A DNA stretch of 64,000 nucleotides from Muricea muricata (GCA_963855995.1 CAWLCR010000065.1:255501-319500), one strand, 5' to 3'; shown: positions 1 through 14,175, numbered from the stretch's first letter. The notes: generated by a model from the letters alone, not told the origin. Numbers and translations are program-made.

Positions 1-1593
1 ACCGCTGGCTACCACTATCGAAGAGAATACGTACTGGACAAGTTTTTGAACCATCTTCATTAATTGCCACTGCGCGAGCAGTTTGAAGTAAAACATGCCT
101 TTTGTTAGTTACTAGATTACCCACAGTCAGTGTAGAGTCCTTGCTCCCCACGTTACCTGCACCCTTATCCTGCTCATCCTTATTTGGCTCATTCTTATTT
201 TGCTCACTCTTCTCTGGAAGGTTTCGCGGTAGGAACCCCTTACTACATATGGACTGATGGTGACGGCCGCCACAGTTACGACAGAGTTTTGGATTTCGAC
301 ATTCTCTTACTTCATGCCCTTGCCTTAGACATTTGAAACAGCGTTTGGCATTAACTAATATTTCTCTTCGTTTGGTCAGATCTGTCACAGTGGGACACGA
401 AGCCGAGTAATGAGGGCTATTGCAATAAACACAGCGAATTTTGAATTGAACTTCTTCTTGACTTAATAAGGTGCTCCCTATGGTTGGTAAAGGCTTTCGA
501 GGGGAGGGTTCATAGTGTTTTTGGCGCTCAGCTACTTTAAAACGCTCACTAGCTTCTCAGGCTTCGACTTCCTTTCGCAAAATTTCTAAAATTTCATCAA
601 TTTTCCAAACATCCCCTGACGTCTCCCTGGCTATCCTCATTCGTAAATCATTGGGAAGTTTTGTCATTACAATCGGTATCAACAAACTACCAAACTCCTT
701 TGATGACACGCCTAACGACTCCAACCCACGCACATGTATACTAACTTTGTCATAGACAAACCGAAGTGATGACGATTTGTCAGGATTACAGTTGGGAAGG
801 TGCAGAAGTTCGTCCATGTGCGCACTTATCACCTGTTGTGGTTTCCCAAATCTCAACAAATTTCAACAACTCTACGGCTGAATCATAATTTGCTTCTGTG
901 AGTGTAAGGCCTTGTACAGCTCTAGCAGCTGGACCCTCCAATAATGAATTTAAATAATTGTACTTATCTATTTTGTTGAGTGCTCCGTTCGAGTGAATTG
1001 CTGAATCGAAACCATCCCAGAATGAGTTCCACTTTGTCACGTCACCCTTGAAATGTGGCAATTGTAATTTCGGTAATCTCGTGAAATTTGGGCTCGACGT
1101 CGCCATGGCAACCGCACCATGATCATTCGTATTTTGACTGTTTTCGACAATATTTGTATGCTGTGGAGTCGCATGTTGCTTCTTCGCTCGTTCGATTCTT
1201 TCCCTTGCTGCGGTAACTTTAATGTCAATGGCTTCGCTTTCGCCGATTTCCTTTTCTACGTCTTCAATTTTTATCTCGTTTAATATTTTCGCATCGAGTT
1301 CGTTCAATGTCTTTTGTTTTCCGTCGATTTGTTGCCTTAAAACTTCGAGTCGCATAAGAGATTCTTCGGATATTTCGGCTGTAGCGAGTAGTTCCTCTGA
1401 TTCGTTCAAATATTTCGTCAAAACGGCCCGATGACCGCCTCGAATTGCTCGTAAACGTGCAAGACCTTCGTTCAACGACATCGTGTATTTCGTTAATAAT
1501 TTCGAATTATCGTATATTAATCGCCAATATTTTCGGTTATTTTCGTTATTGGGCTCTCGATACCACTAGATATGAGCCCCACGTTGGGCGCCA
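1..1593 (-). pseudogene. BEL/Pao retrotransposon gag fragment (copy A), 5' part only
   Basis: Minus-strand gag of a BEL/Pao LTR retrotransposon that continues beyond base 1. The start codon at 1479-1481 opens a ~230-residue helical region rich in Glu/Lys, followed by the FKGDVTKWNSFWDGFDSAIH segment typical of Pao gag (DUF1759-type). The frame shifts near 850-865, continues as the RFGKPQQVISAHMDELL segment, meets an in-frame stop at 557-559, then resumes. CCHC knuckles at about 270-440 (CFKCLRQGHEVREC and CRNCGGRHHQSIC) mark the nucleocapsid end. Protease and pol would lie left of the window. It resembles the full BEL element at 3.9-14 kb but is a different copy with its own primer site. The lesions make it non-functional as read. 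Confidence 0.8.
1574..1593 (-). promoter_or_regulatory. Primer-binding site and LTR junction of BEL copy A
   Basis: On the minus strand the sequence TGGCGCCCAACGTGGGGC lies directly after a TG...CA LTR edge (plus-strand TGTAATAAAG from 1594). A TGG-starting 18-mer next to an LTR is the standard form of a tRNA primer-binding site. The outer end of the LTR cannot be placed because the partner LTR is outside the window. Confidence 0.65.
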
Positions 1594-2018
1594 TGTAATA
1601 AAGATTCGCATTTGACCTACATTTTCGCTCTAAAAACCACTCGCAAACACAAAACAACAATATATATTTTAGGCACAAAAAACCCCAACAATACATGTGC
1701 TTAACTCTGTTTCCTTATATGGAAACACTAACCACTGAACTATTTTAATTGTCTGGGGTAATTTCAAATGTTTATGACATTGACTTTTGAAGCTTAACAA
1801 TATATCTTTAAGTTTCCGTTTCTAAAAACAGCAGCTATGTAAACTATAGTAAACTATTATGTTGAGCGTAAAATGTAATTGTATGAGCAAATATCGATTA
1901 CTTGAAATTGTCATTGCCAAAATGCATGCCTTTTAAATATATTATTAAGAAACACAGACAAAAACCAACAATGGTAACCATTTCGTTCTTTGTAACTATC
2001 AATCATCGTAACTGTGTT

Positions 2019-2277
<259 letters not shown>

Positions 2278-2318
2278 TCGCTGTCATTAACGTTGTCCAA
2301 ATCAACTATATCAATATA

Positions 2319-3574
<1,256 letters not shown>

Positions 3575-3591
3575 AAAACGCTAAAACACAC

Positions 3592-3785
3592 CTGTTGAGA
3601 TTGTTTTTCATCCTCTGACTCTGTTTTTGAGTTTTATCTTTTTCGGCTCTTGCAGCAATCTTGAAAGCTTGTATTGTGTAACTCGAATTTCTTTGTATTA
3701 TCTGCTCAGGACTAATCCTTTCTCGTAAAAAACACATAAAATTCGTTTTCCTTTGTTTAAAAGTTTTTATGAACCATTTTTCCAT
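3592..3785 (-). CDS. Possible 5' coding exon of an unknown gene
   Basis: Minus-strand open frame from an ATG at 3783-3785 for about 64 codons. It is basic (many Lys/Arg) with no recognised domain, and ends at a good splice-donor context (AACAG followed by GTGTGT). No following exon can be tied to it, because the TA tract and the long-TIR element lie immediately downstream. It could be a true first exon, a transposon-derived exon or chance. Confidence 0.3.
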
Positions 3786-3947
3786 GTAAAGTCACGAATT
3801 TTTATCTTTCTGTAAACTTTGCTAGACAAAAAAAAAACAATCGCACTCCTCGCAACCGTGCGAAATTCTCTGCATAAGAGTCTGAGACTAGCCAAAATGC
3901 TCTTATAAATCCGCCATTTTGTGAAGGAGGAGTACGCATTCTATATC

Positions 3948-4123
3948 TGTCGTAAATTATTTAATATAGCTTGGAAAAAGAGTCTAAAATACGTGCAGCA
4001 AATCTGCTCAACTTGTCAACAACAACGTTCTAGAATAAATCTAGCATAATTTATAAAAAGTGCGCGAAACCGCGTCCGTGATAATTAATACCCGTATAAT
4101 TAATTGCAACCAAATCTATGACA
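3948..4123 (-). repeat. 3' LTR of BEL copy B
   Basis: 176-bp LTR, uninterrupted. Its first 109 bp match 9724-9832 and its last ~67 bp match 13957-14025 with a few substitutions. Confidence 0.93.
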
Positions 4124-4131
4124 CTCCCCCC
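4124..4131 (-). promoter_or_regulatory. Polypurine tract of BEL copy B
   Basis: Minus-strand GGGGGGAG directly before the LTR start TGTCATAG; the expected plus-strand DNA primer position for an LTR element. Confidence 0.8.
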
Positions 4132-4142
4132 TTGACCAGTGT

Positions 4143-7100
4143 CTACTGGTTAATAAGTCTTCTGATATAGTCCGCATCCAGAGCCGCTGCTCGTCTAGGT
4201 CTGTCCCTGCTGACGTTCGCTCGTACTGGTTCGACATTCATTTCTGGAAGTTGCTCGTCATCATTTTCTGGGTCTGGTTCGTGATCTTGCCGGTTACGTT
4301 CCGAGAACAACTCTAACGGAAATAGTTTCTGGACCAGTTTTTTTAACAATGTGGTACGACCCTTTCTCGACTTTACTTTAACGAAAGCCGCTCGGATTTC
4401 TCCATCGTTTCCTGGTATTACACTCTCGATCTTTCCTAACCGCCATAAACCTCTAGGAAGTCCTTCTTCGTGTACCGTTACAACATCGTCAGCTGATACA
4501 GTAAACCTTCCTTCGGCTCTGCCCTTTGCCCGATCTTGCGTTCTTAAATCTGCCACATACTCTCGGCTCCATCGACTCCAAAAATGTGTCAAAATCTTCT
4601 GAAGATAATTTCGTCTTGCTTCGACTCCGCTTGAACTGTCATCTACTTCTTAAATCATTGCAGACGAAACAATCGGTATAGAATTAACTCTTCTGCCAAC
4701 CACCAAATGGGAGGGTGTTATTGGCTCATCTAACTCATCAGACGAGACGTACGTCAATAGTCGCGAATTCAACGTACTTTCGATTTCAACGAGAACGGTA
4801 TGCAGTTCGTCGTAATCAAACTTCGCATTTCGAAGTGTTTTTCTCAAACATCGTTTCACTTCTTGAACCATACGTTCGAAGAACCCCCCCCCCCACCATC
4901 AGGAGGCTCGATCTACGTTAAACTTCCAGCTAATACGTTTGCTGGTACAAAATCTTCTTACACTCGGATGATTGAAGACCTGGTTAAGGAGTTTCTTAGC
5001 TGCCTTGAATGTTTTTGCGTTGTCAGATATGATCAATTCAGGCACGCCACGTCTTGAAGAAAATCTTCTTAGGCATCTAATAAATGTCTCCACCGATAAA
5101 TCCATCGTTAGCTCTAAATGCAAAGCTCTAGATGAGCAGCATGAAAACAGAGCTATATACGCTTTTCGCATGTCCGAATCTTTACTGTCCTTGATATACA
5201 ATGGACCAGCAAAATCTACACCAACATGTGAAAATGCTGGCTTTTGACTTAATCTACACTTTGGCAAGTTTACCTTTGGAGGGCCTCGGTAGCTCGCTCC
5301 CTCGTATCTACGACATGCGCAACATTTCGAAAGTACCTTCTTAACGACTTGTCTTCCGGAAGGTATCCAAAAACGTGTCCTAACTTCGGCTAGAGTAGAG
5401 GACACCTTACAATGATATACCCTTTTATGACTACTTCGAACTAACTGTTCCACTAACACACAATTTTTCGGTACGAGCGCTGGAAACTTTGCCTCCTCGC
5501 TAATTTCGGCGTTACCGATCCGTCCATCGCACCTAACAACTCCGTCTTCATCTTCGAATAGTGCTAAATCCCTTTCTAGTTGCCGATAGTTTGATTCAGA
5601 CTTCGCCGTTTTTTGCACAGTTTTTAACCACAGAATTTCAGCCTTCGAGATCTCACAGTTTAATAAGTCAGCTGTGCAAACTTGCTCCTCAGTTAAAATG
5701 CCAGTTCTAACTTTCAAATTGTGAACAAAACGTAACATCCACGCAGTTGTTCGAAACAAACGTTCACTGTCACTGTGCTTCCTTGCACCAATAATTTCTT
5801 CTAAGTTTACCACATCATTAGTAGCCGTAACTGTTACCTGGGTATTCTCAACAGGATTACTAACTTGCTTCTTCCTGGCTTCCATCATACATTCTTTGGT
5901 TGGACAATCAACCGCTACATCCGAACTTGGCCAACTACTCTCGGGCTCGTTCAACCATTTCGGCCCACTCAACCAAAGTTCGTTGTTCTTCAAGCCCTCC
6001 GGTAACCCCCCCCCCCCCCTTGATCCAACATCCGCAGGGTTCATTTCGCCTGGACAGTGATGCCACATATCTCGACTTGTGAGACGCAGAATTTCGTCAA
6101 CACGGTTCTGCACAAATTGCTTCCATTCCTTGTTCCCAATTATCCAATAAATCGCTGTAATGCTGTCTAACCACAGATATATCCCTTCCATCACCAACTG
6201 TTGTCCCAGAGCTTCTTTTACCGCAGAGACAAGTCGAGCAAGTATTAAACCAGATAATAGTTCCAATCTTAGAATCGTATAGTTCTTATTCGGTGCAACT
6301 CTCGTCTTCGATGTAATCAGTCTCACGTAACTACCGATACTTGTACGAATTACCAGGTACACCACAGCACAATACGCCCTCTTTTCGAAGCGTCCTCAAA
6401 CCCGTGTAAACAACAAGATTGGACTTCTTCCTGTACTCCAGCGTAAAGACACCGAGAGATCATCACATACTTGGCTTGACATAAACTCTGCAGCCAACGT
6501 CTCCATTTGTTTTCCAGATCACATGGCAAGGGTGAATCCCAATCCAAATTTCTTGCACATATCTCTTGCAATAACATCTTCATTAAAACAGTCACTGGGC
6601 TAACAATTCCCAGCGGATCATATAATCTGGCAGCGACCTTCAAGACAGTACGTTTTGTTGGCGATAATTCCTCGACACCATCCAACACACTATCAAATTC
6701 AATCAACAGTTTATCGGTTTTACAGTTCCATGGTTAACCAAGTACCTTATGTTCATCTGTTTCTTGAAGCTTTTCCAAATTTCCCACTGTCGTTTTAGCA
6801 TATGTGTCTGTGTCTTCGACTACTCCACTCTCTCGTGCCTTGTTAGTCTCACACTTCACACGATCATCTTGAATCCGGTCTAGCAACTCCGTAGAGTTTG
6901 ACGCCCACTTACGCAAGTGGAACCCACCTTTCGATAAACATTTCTTCGAATCTTGGTAAAACTCAAACGCATCTTCATCATTTGCTTCCCCTGCCACTAA
7001 ATCATCAACATAAAATTAATCTGATAATTTCTCAGAAAAGTCTATGTCCGTATTGTAGTGTTTAATGTGATTCTGAAAGGTTGCATTCAATAAAAATGGA

Positions 7101-9691
7101 CTAGCATTGACCCAAAAGACAACACGGCAAAATTGGTAAACAAGTAGTTTTGGATTGTCCCTTTCGAGCTCATCAATCCACAGGAATCTTAATACGTCTC
7201 GATCAATTTCCTCAACTCCGATGTTCAGGAAGGCCTTCTCTATGTCGGCCAGAACTGCTACTCTGTACTGCCGAAACCGTACTAAAATATCAAATATCTT
7301 GGGATTTAATGCCGGACCGACATTAAGACAATCATTTAAACTGGGTAAATCTGGTGCAGCCTTCGAAGATGCATCAAAGACCACTCGCAACTTGGTTGAC
7401 AATGCTTGCTGGCGAACAACTCCATGGTGAGGAAGGTAATGGACCTTACCCACTTCTGGGATTGTTGAATTATCCACTCTCTCTATAATACCCTTTCGTT
7501 CTTGATCTTCGATAACTGAATTATACTCTCGAAATACTTCGGGTTGTTTCCTCAAACGTTTAACTGTTGAGTTCAATCTCGCTACACAATTCTCATAATT
7601 ATCAGGTAGAAGTTCATGGTGCTCACGCCACGGCAAGTTCACGAAATATCGACCGTCCTTGAAGTTAATATTCTGTTCGAATTCTTCCTGAACTGAAGCC
7701 CTTTCACGTATTCCCACCGAGTCGAAATCCCATAATTTATCTAAATCATCTTCCACTGATTCACTTTCCACACGTAATACATGGGTTGACTGGAAATTTA
7801 TGCTCGATAGTTTTTCCCTTGATTGTGCTTCGACTGGCCCCGATAGAAGCCATCCTGCCTTTGTTGATATGGCAACCGGTTGCCCTTGCTTACCCCGTAC
7901 TGTTTTGTCCTCCATGAATTCCCACATATAATTCGATCCAATCAATAAATCTATTTCCATTACACTGCCTTCTGCTTCGCGATCAGCAAACTCAATCCCG
8001 TTCAGATGTGGATATTTTCTTTTCGCTGACTCAATATCTTGTCTCTTTAGCTCACTACAAATCTTTGGCACCGCGTAAACATTCATGTTCGTTTCAAAGT
8101 TGGTTTCCTCCTTTCGCACTGTCAATTTAACAAGATTTACCGCCTTCGCTCGTTGTTTCTCAGCCCCAAATGTCGCAATAACCAAATTGTCCGTTTGCAC
8201 AGTTTCTAGACCTAATTTGTCTGCAACTCGCTTCGAAACATATGATCTTTGTGCCCCCGTATCAAATAATGCTCGAACCTTTAGTCCATCGCTGCTCCCC
8301 AATTCTGGACCTGTCACCGTCACTTGTGCAGTTTGTAAAAATACTTGCGTTCCCATGGTTACGTGCATCGCAGCATCCGTATTTGCTTCTTTATCACCCT
8401 CCTTTTTCTCCTTGCCTTCGCCCTTATCCCTTGGTTTCTCTAACGACTTGCATAATTTTGCACACACTGCGTTATGATGACGACCATTACACTCTGAGGA
8501 CTCTATTTTCGTGTTACAATCTCGCGCAATATGATCCCCACGACGTAGACAAACAAAACACCGTCCTTGTTTTCGTAAATGTGCCTTTCGGTCATCAATC
8601 TTTGTAACATATGTACAATCGGACGCCCGGTGATTTCCTTCGCAAACTAAACACTTTGAAGGACGCGTTTGCCCCTCACCACTTACTAATGCACTGCCCG
8701 TCGATTGTTGAAATTTCGACTTCCTATATTTTTCAGTTTGTTTTTCCTTCGAACTGTCCGAATGTGCAATCCTACAGTGCTCTCTCGCCTCGATTTCTAA
8801 TTTTGCAGCCTCGACAAGTTCGGTTAAGTCCAAATTATCCTTGTATTTTCTACTGATGATCAAGCGAAGTTCTTCTGGCAATTTGTCCATCAAAATAGGT
8901 ACCAACAACGTGCCGTATTGCTTAGAGTCAATTCCCAACGTCTTCAGTCCCTTAACGTGTGTTTCGACGCTGTCAACAACCTTTCGAACAGCCTTGATAT
9001 TTCCCATCGAACGAGCAGGCTCTAAATTCAGTAGTGTGTCCATATGAGCGTTAATAATGACCTGTTTCTGGGCGAATCTATTTTGTAGTATTTCTAAAGC
9101 TCCCTTGTAGTTCGCCGACGTCAGTGGCAGACCTGCAATCGCACTTTCTGCATTCCCTTCGACCAAACTTCGTAAATACGTAAATTTTTTAATCTCGCTT
9201 AGCTTGCTATTTTCGTCAATAGCGACTTTGAAGCACTCCCACCATTCTTGCCATCGTTTTGGATCTCCATTAAAGGTTTTTAATGTTAGCTTTGGCAGTC
9301 TCGATTAACTAACACTACTTACACCACTGGCCACGCTAGTTACGTTTACACTTGGGCTTCCAGCAAAGCCCTGTTCGCCATCTTTGTTTATATTAGATAA
9401 ACAACGCTCTGACTTTAGTAAAATCTCTTGTACTTCGCTGCGAATAGCTTCGGATTCTTCGATTTCGTTCTCGATATGTTTATCAGCGACCAATAATAAG
9501 ATACCATCGTCCAGTTCCTTCAATGTTGTCAGCTTTTCCTGATACTTGACGATTAACCGTTGTATGCGGTCTTCTTGGCTTTGTGACCCATCGAAATTCT
9601 GCAACAAATCACTTGCACTATCGAACAATTTCCTCGTAAAAGCCCTGTGACCTTCTCTTATTTTCTTTCTTTTTCCAAGATCGACGCTCAT
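4143..9691 (-). pseudogene. Gag-pol polyprotein of BEL copy B, disrupted
   Basis: One minus-strand polyprotein from the ATG at 9691. In order: helical gag N-terminus (9305-9691); gag core; three Cys knuckles near 8460-8650 (CLVCEGNHRASDC, CFVCLRRGDHIARDC, CNGRHHNAVC); retropepsin ALFDTGAQRSYVS near 8250; reverse transcriptase with VVFDASSKA and ADIEKAFLNI near 7240-7370 and catalytic YVDD near 7000; RNase H-like GFEDASKR near 6390; integrase zinc domain (CCACRRYEG near 5320) and catalytic VGVDFAGP and SDNAKTF near 4970-5210. In-frame stops at 9305-9307, 7016-7018 (just before YVDD), 6734-6736, 4899-4901 and 4650-4652, plus a frameshift near 6385, break it. A run of at least 11 G on the coding strand lies near 4883-4895. 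Long uninterrupted stretches between lesions suggest moderate age. Confidence 0.9.
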
Positions 9692-9703
9692 CGTAGCAAA
9701 ATA

Positions 9704-9721
9704 TCCGGCTCAAAAGGACCA
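9704..9721 (-). promoter_or_regulatory. Primer-binding site of BEL copy B
   Basis: Minus-strand TGGTCCTTTTGAGCCGGA, two bases inside the 5' LTR. It is complementary to a tRNA-like 3' end TCCGGCTCAAAAGGACCA. It differs from the primer site of copy A, so the two BEL copies belong to different lineages. Confidence 0.75.
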
Positions 9722-9723
9722 AT

Positions 9724-9832
9724 TGTCGTGAATTATTTAATATAGCTTGGAAAAAGAGTCAAAAATACGTGCAGCAAATCTGCTCAACTTGTCAACAACA
9801 ACGTTCTAGACACAATCTAGCATAATTTATAA
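9724..9832 (-). repeat. 5' LTR of BEL copy B, inner part
   Basis: Matches 3948-4056 of the 3' LTR. LTR sequence stops after TTATAA at 9832, where foreign DNA begins. Confidence 0.92.
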
Positions 9833-10110
9833 CTAGGATACCTGCAAGATAGGGAATGCTGCGGAGGCATAATGGGTGCAATAATACATTAATATGGTTT
9901 TGTTGGATTGAAAATATTGGTTTAATTTTCGGCTGGGTCAACCTTGTTTCCTGGGATGTTTACAAAATCGAGCCACCCAATCGAAACACAATAATCAAAA
10001 TATTTTTAAACAACGAAAACGAGGCGCCTACAGACGCCAAAACACATGAGGCGCCTGCAGACGCTAAGAACACGAGGCACACAAGACGCCAAAGAACAGG
10101 AGGCGTGAAT

Positions 10111-12836
10111 CAGGGGCGGATTAGCCCAGCGGGCTACCGGGCGATCCCCCGGTGGGCCCCAGGTAGGTGGGCCCCACATCTGCGAGCCGATGATCAAAAT
10201 CAAATTGCTATACGCGTCACGCTATTAATAATTTAACTTGCAAACCGATATGGCTCCAGCTATATAACTAGGTCAGTGGTTAACTAGGTCATGAATTTGA
10301 AAACAAGTAAAATGCAGGTTGACTAAGTTGATTAGCTTTTAAATTTTGTGGCTTCAAAATTGCAACTAATTACTCCGCCTGCCGTAGGCGAGGCGGAGTT
10401 TTAAATTCGCCCCGTTTCTGTTTTCTTATTTTTTTTCGGTGTCGCAAGTAGGCGCAGCGCTCATGGGTGATACCGCTGGCACAAGCCGCGTGAGCCGACC
10501 TAAACACGGCGTTTAAACTCAATTTCTAGCCGAATATGTCAACAAAACACGCATTTTAACATGTATGCTAGAACATCTAAGCCCCAAGAAGGTTTTACGT
10601 GCAAAGATTCTTATGCAAAATGTTTTAAAACGACAAATTCCACCGCGAAACTTTACCGAGGAGCGATGTATCGCGATGAAGTTTTGAGAGCGTGTTTCCG
10701 TCATTTTCTGTTGTGTAATGTGTTCCTACTTTTAAGGAAATTTAGAAATTTCTACACAAGGGTCAAACGCAAATTCTACTGAAATATCTATATACAAAAC
10801 ACAATTTTTAACATGTAATAGTTAACAAAAAGGGACAGGAAGGTTCTTTATCAAAAAATTGCTCCAGAAATGTTTTAAAACGACAAATTTTGATAGAGAG
10901 TCTAGGAAATGTGTTCCTAATTCTAAACACGTTGTGATTTCTTTCCTTGGTTTTCTATTTCTACCTATGCTGAGATGCTAATATTTCGTGCAAAATGATT
11001 TATTTGCTTGTGGGATCTCATATAATTATGAAAGGTAAGAGATATTTTACATTCCAATTCCAGAAATACATATAATGTTAGTCTAAATTTCCCAACAAAT
11101 TATATTGTGGAGACTTCAGGCAGTGTGCTACCGAATAGATTTAAATTATGCTATCAGGTCAATATATTGATGTATTGTATACACTTTTAGTAAAATTTTC
11201 TTTACTTGCAAAATAAAACAGCTATATGTTGGAGGTATTATGACAAAAGAATCTTGTTTAAAATATGTACTATGAAAGTCTTTAATTTAAATTAAATTCT
11301 AAAAAATGCAATCCTACTAGGACTCTGGACAGAGTGCCTGGCAAGTCATTTAGACATTGATTTTTGGTTATCTTAGTGACTACATAAGATGTGCTAGCAA
11401 TGTCTTACTGGTAAAATGCCTTGGAAGGTACCCTAATAATAATTGATTTAAAAAGGAATTAGTTGGGCAGAACAGAAATAAGTGAATATACCCCACCCCC
11501 AATGAACTCTCTAGTTACAGCCCTGCCTGGCCTTGTGCCCATTTTCGTTTCGGCAGGCGGAGTGAACGCCTTAGCAGGCGTCTTGTTAATATATTCGGTG
11601 ACCATGTGACTGAGCCCGAGTCATTAAAGCAAGAACTAGTTGATTTTGCTGCTAATTGGACATCGTTGAAAGAGTGGGATATCTATTTACGAGAAAATGA
11701 CGAAGTTCATAGTGACAATTCTGAGGACCTTGAGAGAGAACTTGAATTGGGGATTGAAATCGAATTAAATGAAAATGATGATGCCATTGATGCGGGTAGA
11801 TCTGAAAACGTTGCGCTTGAAGGTGAAGTGAATCTGGACAATGTAGATAGTGAACTGGAGAGCACTAGTGAGGATTCAATAGTTACAGCGGAGCAAACAG
11901 AAACTACTGAACAACGTGGTGAACCTGTTAACGTTGGACTTAGGAATGAATCTACCAGTTCTAAAACACATGATAGTGGTTACCAGGAAATAAACGATAA
12001 AAGAAAGGGATGCAAGCAAGGCGATAGGTGCAAAAACTGCCCCACGTGCGTCTATATGTTTCTGGCGAAATACAACATGCACTCAGCTGCATACAAAAAC
12101 TTATACCAAGTGTATAAGCTTGCTTTGACATTGCCTGTCACACAAGTGTTTTGTGAACGAACAAAAACTGTTGAAAACATGATTACGTAGCACATTGTCG
12201 ACAGATATTGAAAACATGATTACGTAGCACATTGTCGACAGATCATTTGAGTTTGTTATTGCTCATCATGGTTGAAAATAAGCTTGTGGAATCCCTTAGT
12301 AAAGAGGACATAATTGATAACGTGGCACAACACTCCTCCGAATTCCGCAGACTTTTATTGCGTTGAAGAAAAAACCCCGTTTGAGTTAAAAAATGACTGA
12401 CCTTTATTCGCATTTGTATTTTATATTGAATTTAAATGTTATTGAAGTATAATATAATATATACTTGCTCATTGTCTGCCGTAATTGGCAGTTTAAATGC
12501 AAGACGGCTTTAGTAGCGTATTGGTCTTCTTGGTCTTAGAGAGCTTGAGCAACACAGGACGTCATGATTCATAAATATAGAAAGCAGAGCTATGAATGGT
12601 TCCAAACGTGAAATTTATTTCCGGTTAACGTTTTGTGGTCAAAAGCGTTGCTTGCCTAAGCTCTCTTATTGTTAAACTAAATGACCGAGTCTTATTGAAC
12701 AATCCTTCAGCGGAAAGTGTAACCAAATGAAAGCGGTACGAACTACGAAATGATAGAAACAGCCTTGCTTGAATGACGTCAGGGGGGCCCTTCAAAGGGA
12801 TAGCCCGGTGGCGATAACAACGCTAATCCGCCCCTG
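10111..12836 (+). mobile_element. hAT DNA transposon, internally decayed
   Basis: 2726 bp with ends CAGGGGCGGATTAGC (left) and GCTAATCCGCCCCTG (right). It is flanked by perfect 8-bp target duplications GCGTGAAT at 10103-10110 and 12837-12844. CAGGG termini and 8-bp duplications are hAT hallmarks. Only the C-terminal part of a transposase survives inside. The insertion target is the short-repeat sequence of the surrounding 4.1-kb insertion, making this the innermost of three nested layers. Confidence 0.92.
11606..12363 (+). pseudogene. hAT transposase C-terminal remnant
   Basis: The frame from 11606 gives an acidic region, a Cys cluster (CKQGDRCKNCPTC) and YKNLYQVYKLALTLPVTQVF, the hAT C-terminal dimerisation signature. 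It ends at a stop near 12188. In another frame LRSTLSTDHLSLLLLIMVE then continues the dimerisation domain up to a stop at 12363. A ~36-bp tandem duplication (GAAAACATGATTACGTAGCA unit, near 12170 and 12207) sits at the frame break. The catalytic DDE region is missing. Confidence 0.8.
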
Positions 12837-12840
12837 GCGT

Positions 12841-13395
12841 GAATACACACCAGCAAATATCGTTTACAGTATAAAAGTAAATGAGTATACAACGCGTGAA
12901 TAAGCAGTGAAGCGAATAAAAAGCTTTAACGCAGTTACAACGACAGAATGAAATAAACAGACAAAAAAATCAAATCGATTTAATCCCCCCAAGACACGTG
13001 CCACCGGCCGCGTGGAATGTAAATTCGGTCGTATATAATACACACCAGTAAATATTGTTTACTGTAAAACAAATGAGTATACACGCTTAAATACGCAATA
13101 AAGCAGATAAAAAAGCTTTTTTAAGGCAGTTACAACGAAAGGAAATAATAAACAGGCGAGAACGCCAAACACACGGGCGCCCTGAAGACGCCAAAGAACA
13201 CGAGGCGTGAATACACACCAGTTAATTTCGTTTACAGCATAAAAGTAAATGAGTATGCAACGCTTGAATAAGCGGTGAAGCGAATAAAAAGCTTTAACGC
13301 AGTTACAACGAAAGAATAAAATAAACAGGCAAGAAAAAATCAAATAGGTTTAATCCCCCCAAGACACGTGCCGCATGGAATGTAAATTCCGTATT
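12841..13395. repeat. Three ~175-190-bp tandem units
   Basis: Units begin at about 12841, 13034 and 13207. They share the order ATACACACCAG, TTTACAG-ATAAAAGTAAATGAG, AAGCTTT and GCAGTTACAACGA; units 1 and 3 also share a CCCCCCAAGACACGTGCC block. Similarity is high but imperfect. No function is evident. Confidence 0.75.
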
Positions 13396-13956
13396 GGTAC
13401 AAAATGGTGGTAATAGTATTAACATAAGCAATACATAATGAGTAAATAAACTAAATACGGTAAAAATGGCAAATAACGAGAAACTTCTTACCAGTATCAA
13501 AGAATTTCTTTTGTTGTCCACCTTCCAAAGAGCACACATGCAACCTTGACCACGTCAAAAGTCCAAAGAACGTTTTCAACGTTGGTGTTGACTTTCAATT
13601 TCAAAATATGCTGTGCTTCCGCTTTGCATGTCTGGTCAAAATATTTTTTTCCAGTACGGGTACTGGCATGTTTTAGTTTCGTACATACTTTAACCTACGT
13701 ATAGTATCATGAGTCAATATTCTTTTTGGGAGTCACGTTAGGCAAAACACACAATGTTAAATTAGAACCACAACTCATCGCAATAAAATTCTCGCTGGAA
13801 AAACAGTGGAACTTCCACTAAGGAAGCACTGTTCAAAACAATGAACTGCGCATCGCATACTGCACACTACCACAATGCAATGCGTCGCAATGCAATGAGA
13901 TAAATTTCGCCTACTGCATAAATTAGAATTGCTGCTGCGCTCGCTCGCTCCGCAGC
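13396..13956. other. Non-coding tail of the 4.1-kb insertion
   Basis: AT-rich, no coding signal. Near the right end are short ATGCAATGCGTCGCAATGCA-type repeats and a CGCTCGCTCGCTCCGCAGC stretch next to the LTR junction. Confidence 0.5.
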
Positions 13957-14025
13957 AAAAAGCGCGCGAAACCGCGTCCGTGATAATTAATACCCGTATA
14001 ATTAATTGCAACCAAATCCATGACA
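13957..14025 (-). repeat. 5' LTR of BEL copy B, outer part
   Basis: Completes the LTR interrupted at 9832 and ends ATGACA next to the ATATC target duplication. Confidence 0.92.
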
Positions 14026-14175
14026 ATATCTATTATTTCTATGGTGTGCACGTAGTCTATAAATTATACAACTTACCACAACATGGCATATTAGGCGAAT
14101 TAATCTCGCATCCTGCTGGTGCTGTTTGTCATCATAATCCTTGCTTATAAACATAATCCTTGCTTATAAACATAT

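Larger units (their letters stand above)
9833..13956. mobile_element. 4.1-kb insertion inside the BEL 5' LTR
   Basis: Foreign DNA bounded by the two LTR halves; only AA is clearly repeated at the junctions. About 1.4 kb is left after removing the internal hAT. That part holds GACGCC-rich short repeats (10020-10102 and 13155-13206) and ~190-bp tandem units (12841-13395). I see no inverted termini and no protein, so its class is unknown. Confidence 0.6.
3948..14025 (-). mobile_element. BEL/Pao LTR retrotransposon (copy B), complete but decayed and interrupted
   Basis: LTR edges are TGTCGT...ATGACA on the plus strand. Perfect 5-bp target duplications ATATC flank it at 3943-3947 and 14026-14030, the size expected for BEL/Pao. 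The 3' LTR is 3948-4123. The 5' LTR is split into 9724-9832 and 13957-14025 by a 4.1-kb insertion. Without that insertion the element is close to 5.95 kb. A polypurine run abuts the 3' LTR and a primer-binding site abuts the 5' LTR. The internal gag-pol is broken by stops and a frameshift, so the copy is dead. The boundaries are among the firmest calls in the window. Confidence 0.93.

Noticed and set aside
7016..7018. Recoded stop just before the YVDD motif in BEL copy B
   Set aside because: Four other in-frame stops and a frameshift occur in the same polyprotein, so decay explains it.
10561..10782. 73-residue ORF in the hAT element
   Set aside because: Not hAT-like, no supporting features.
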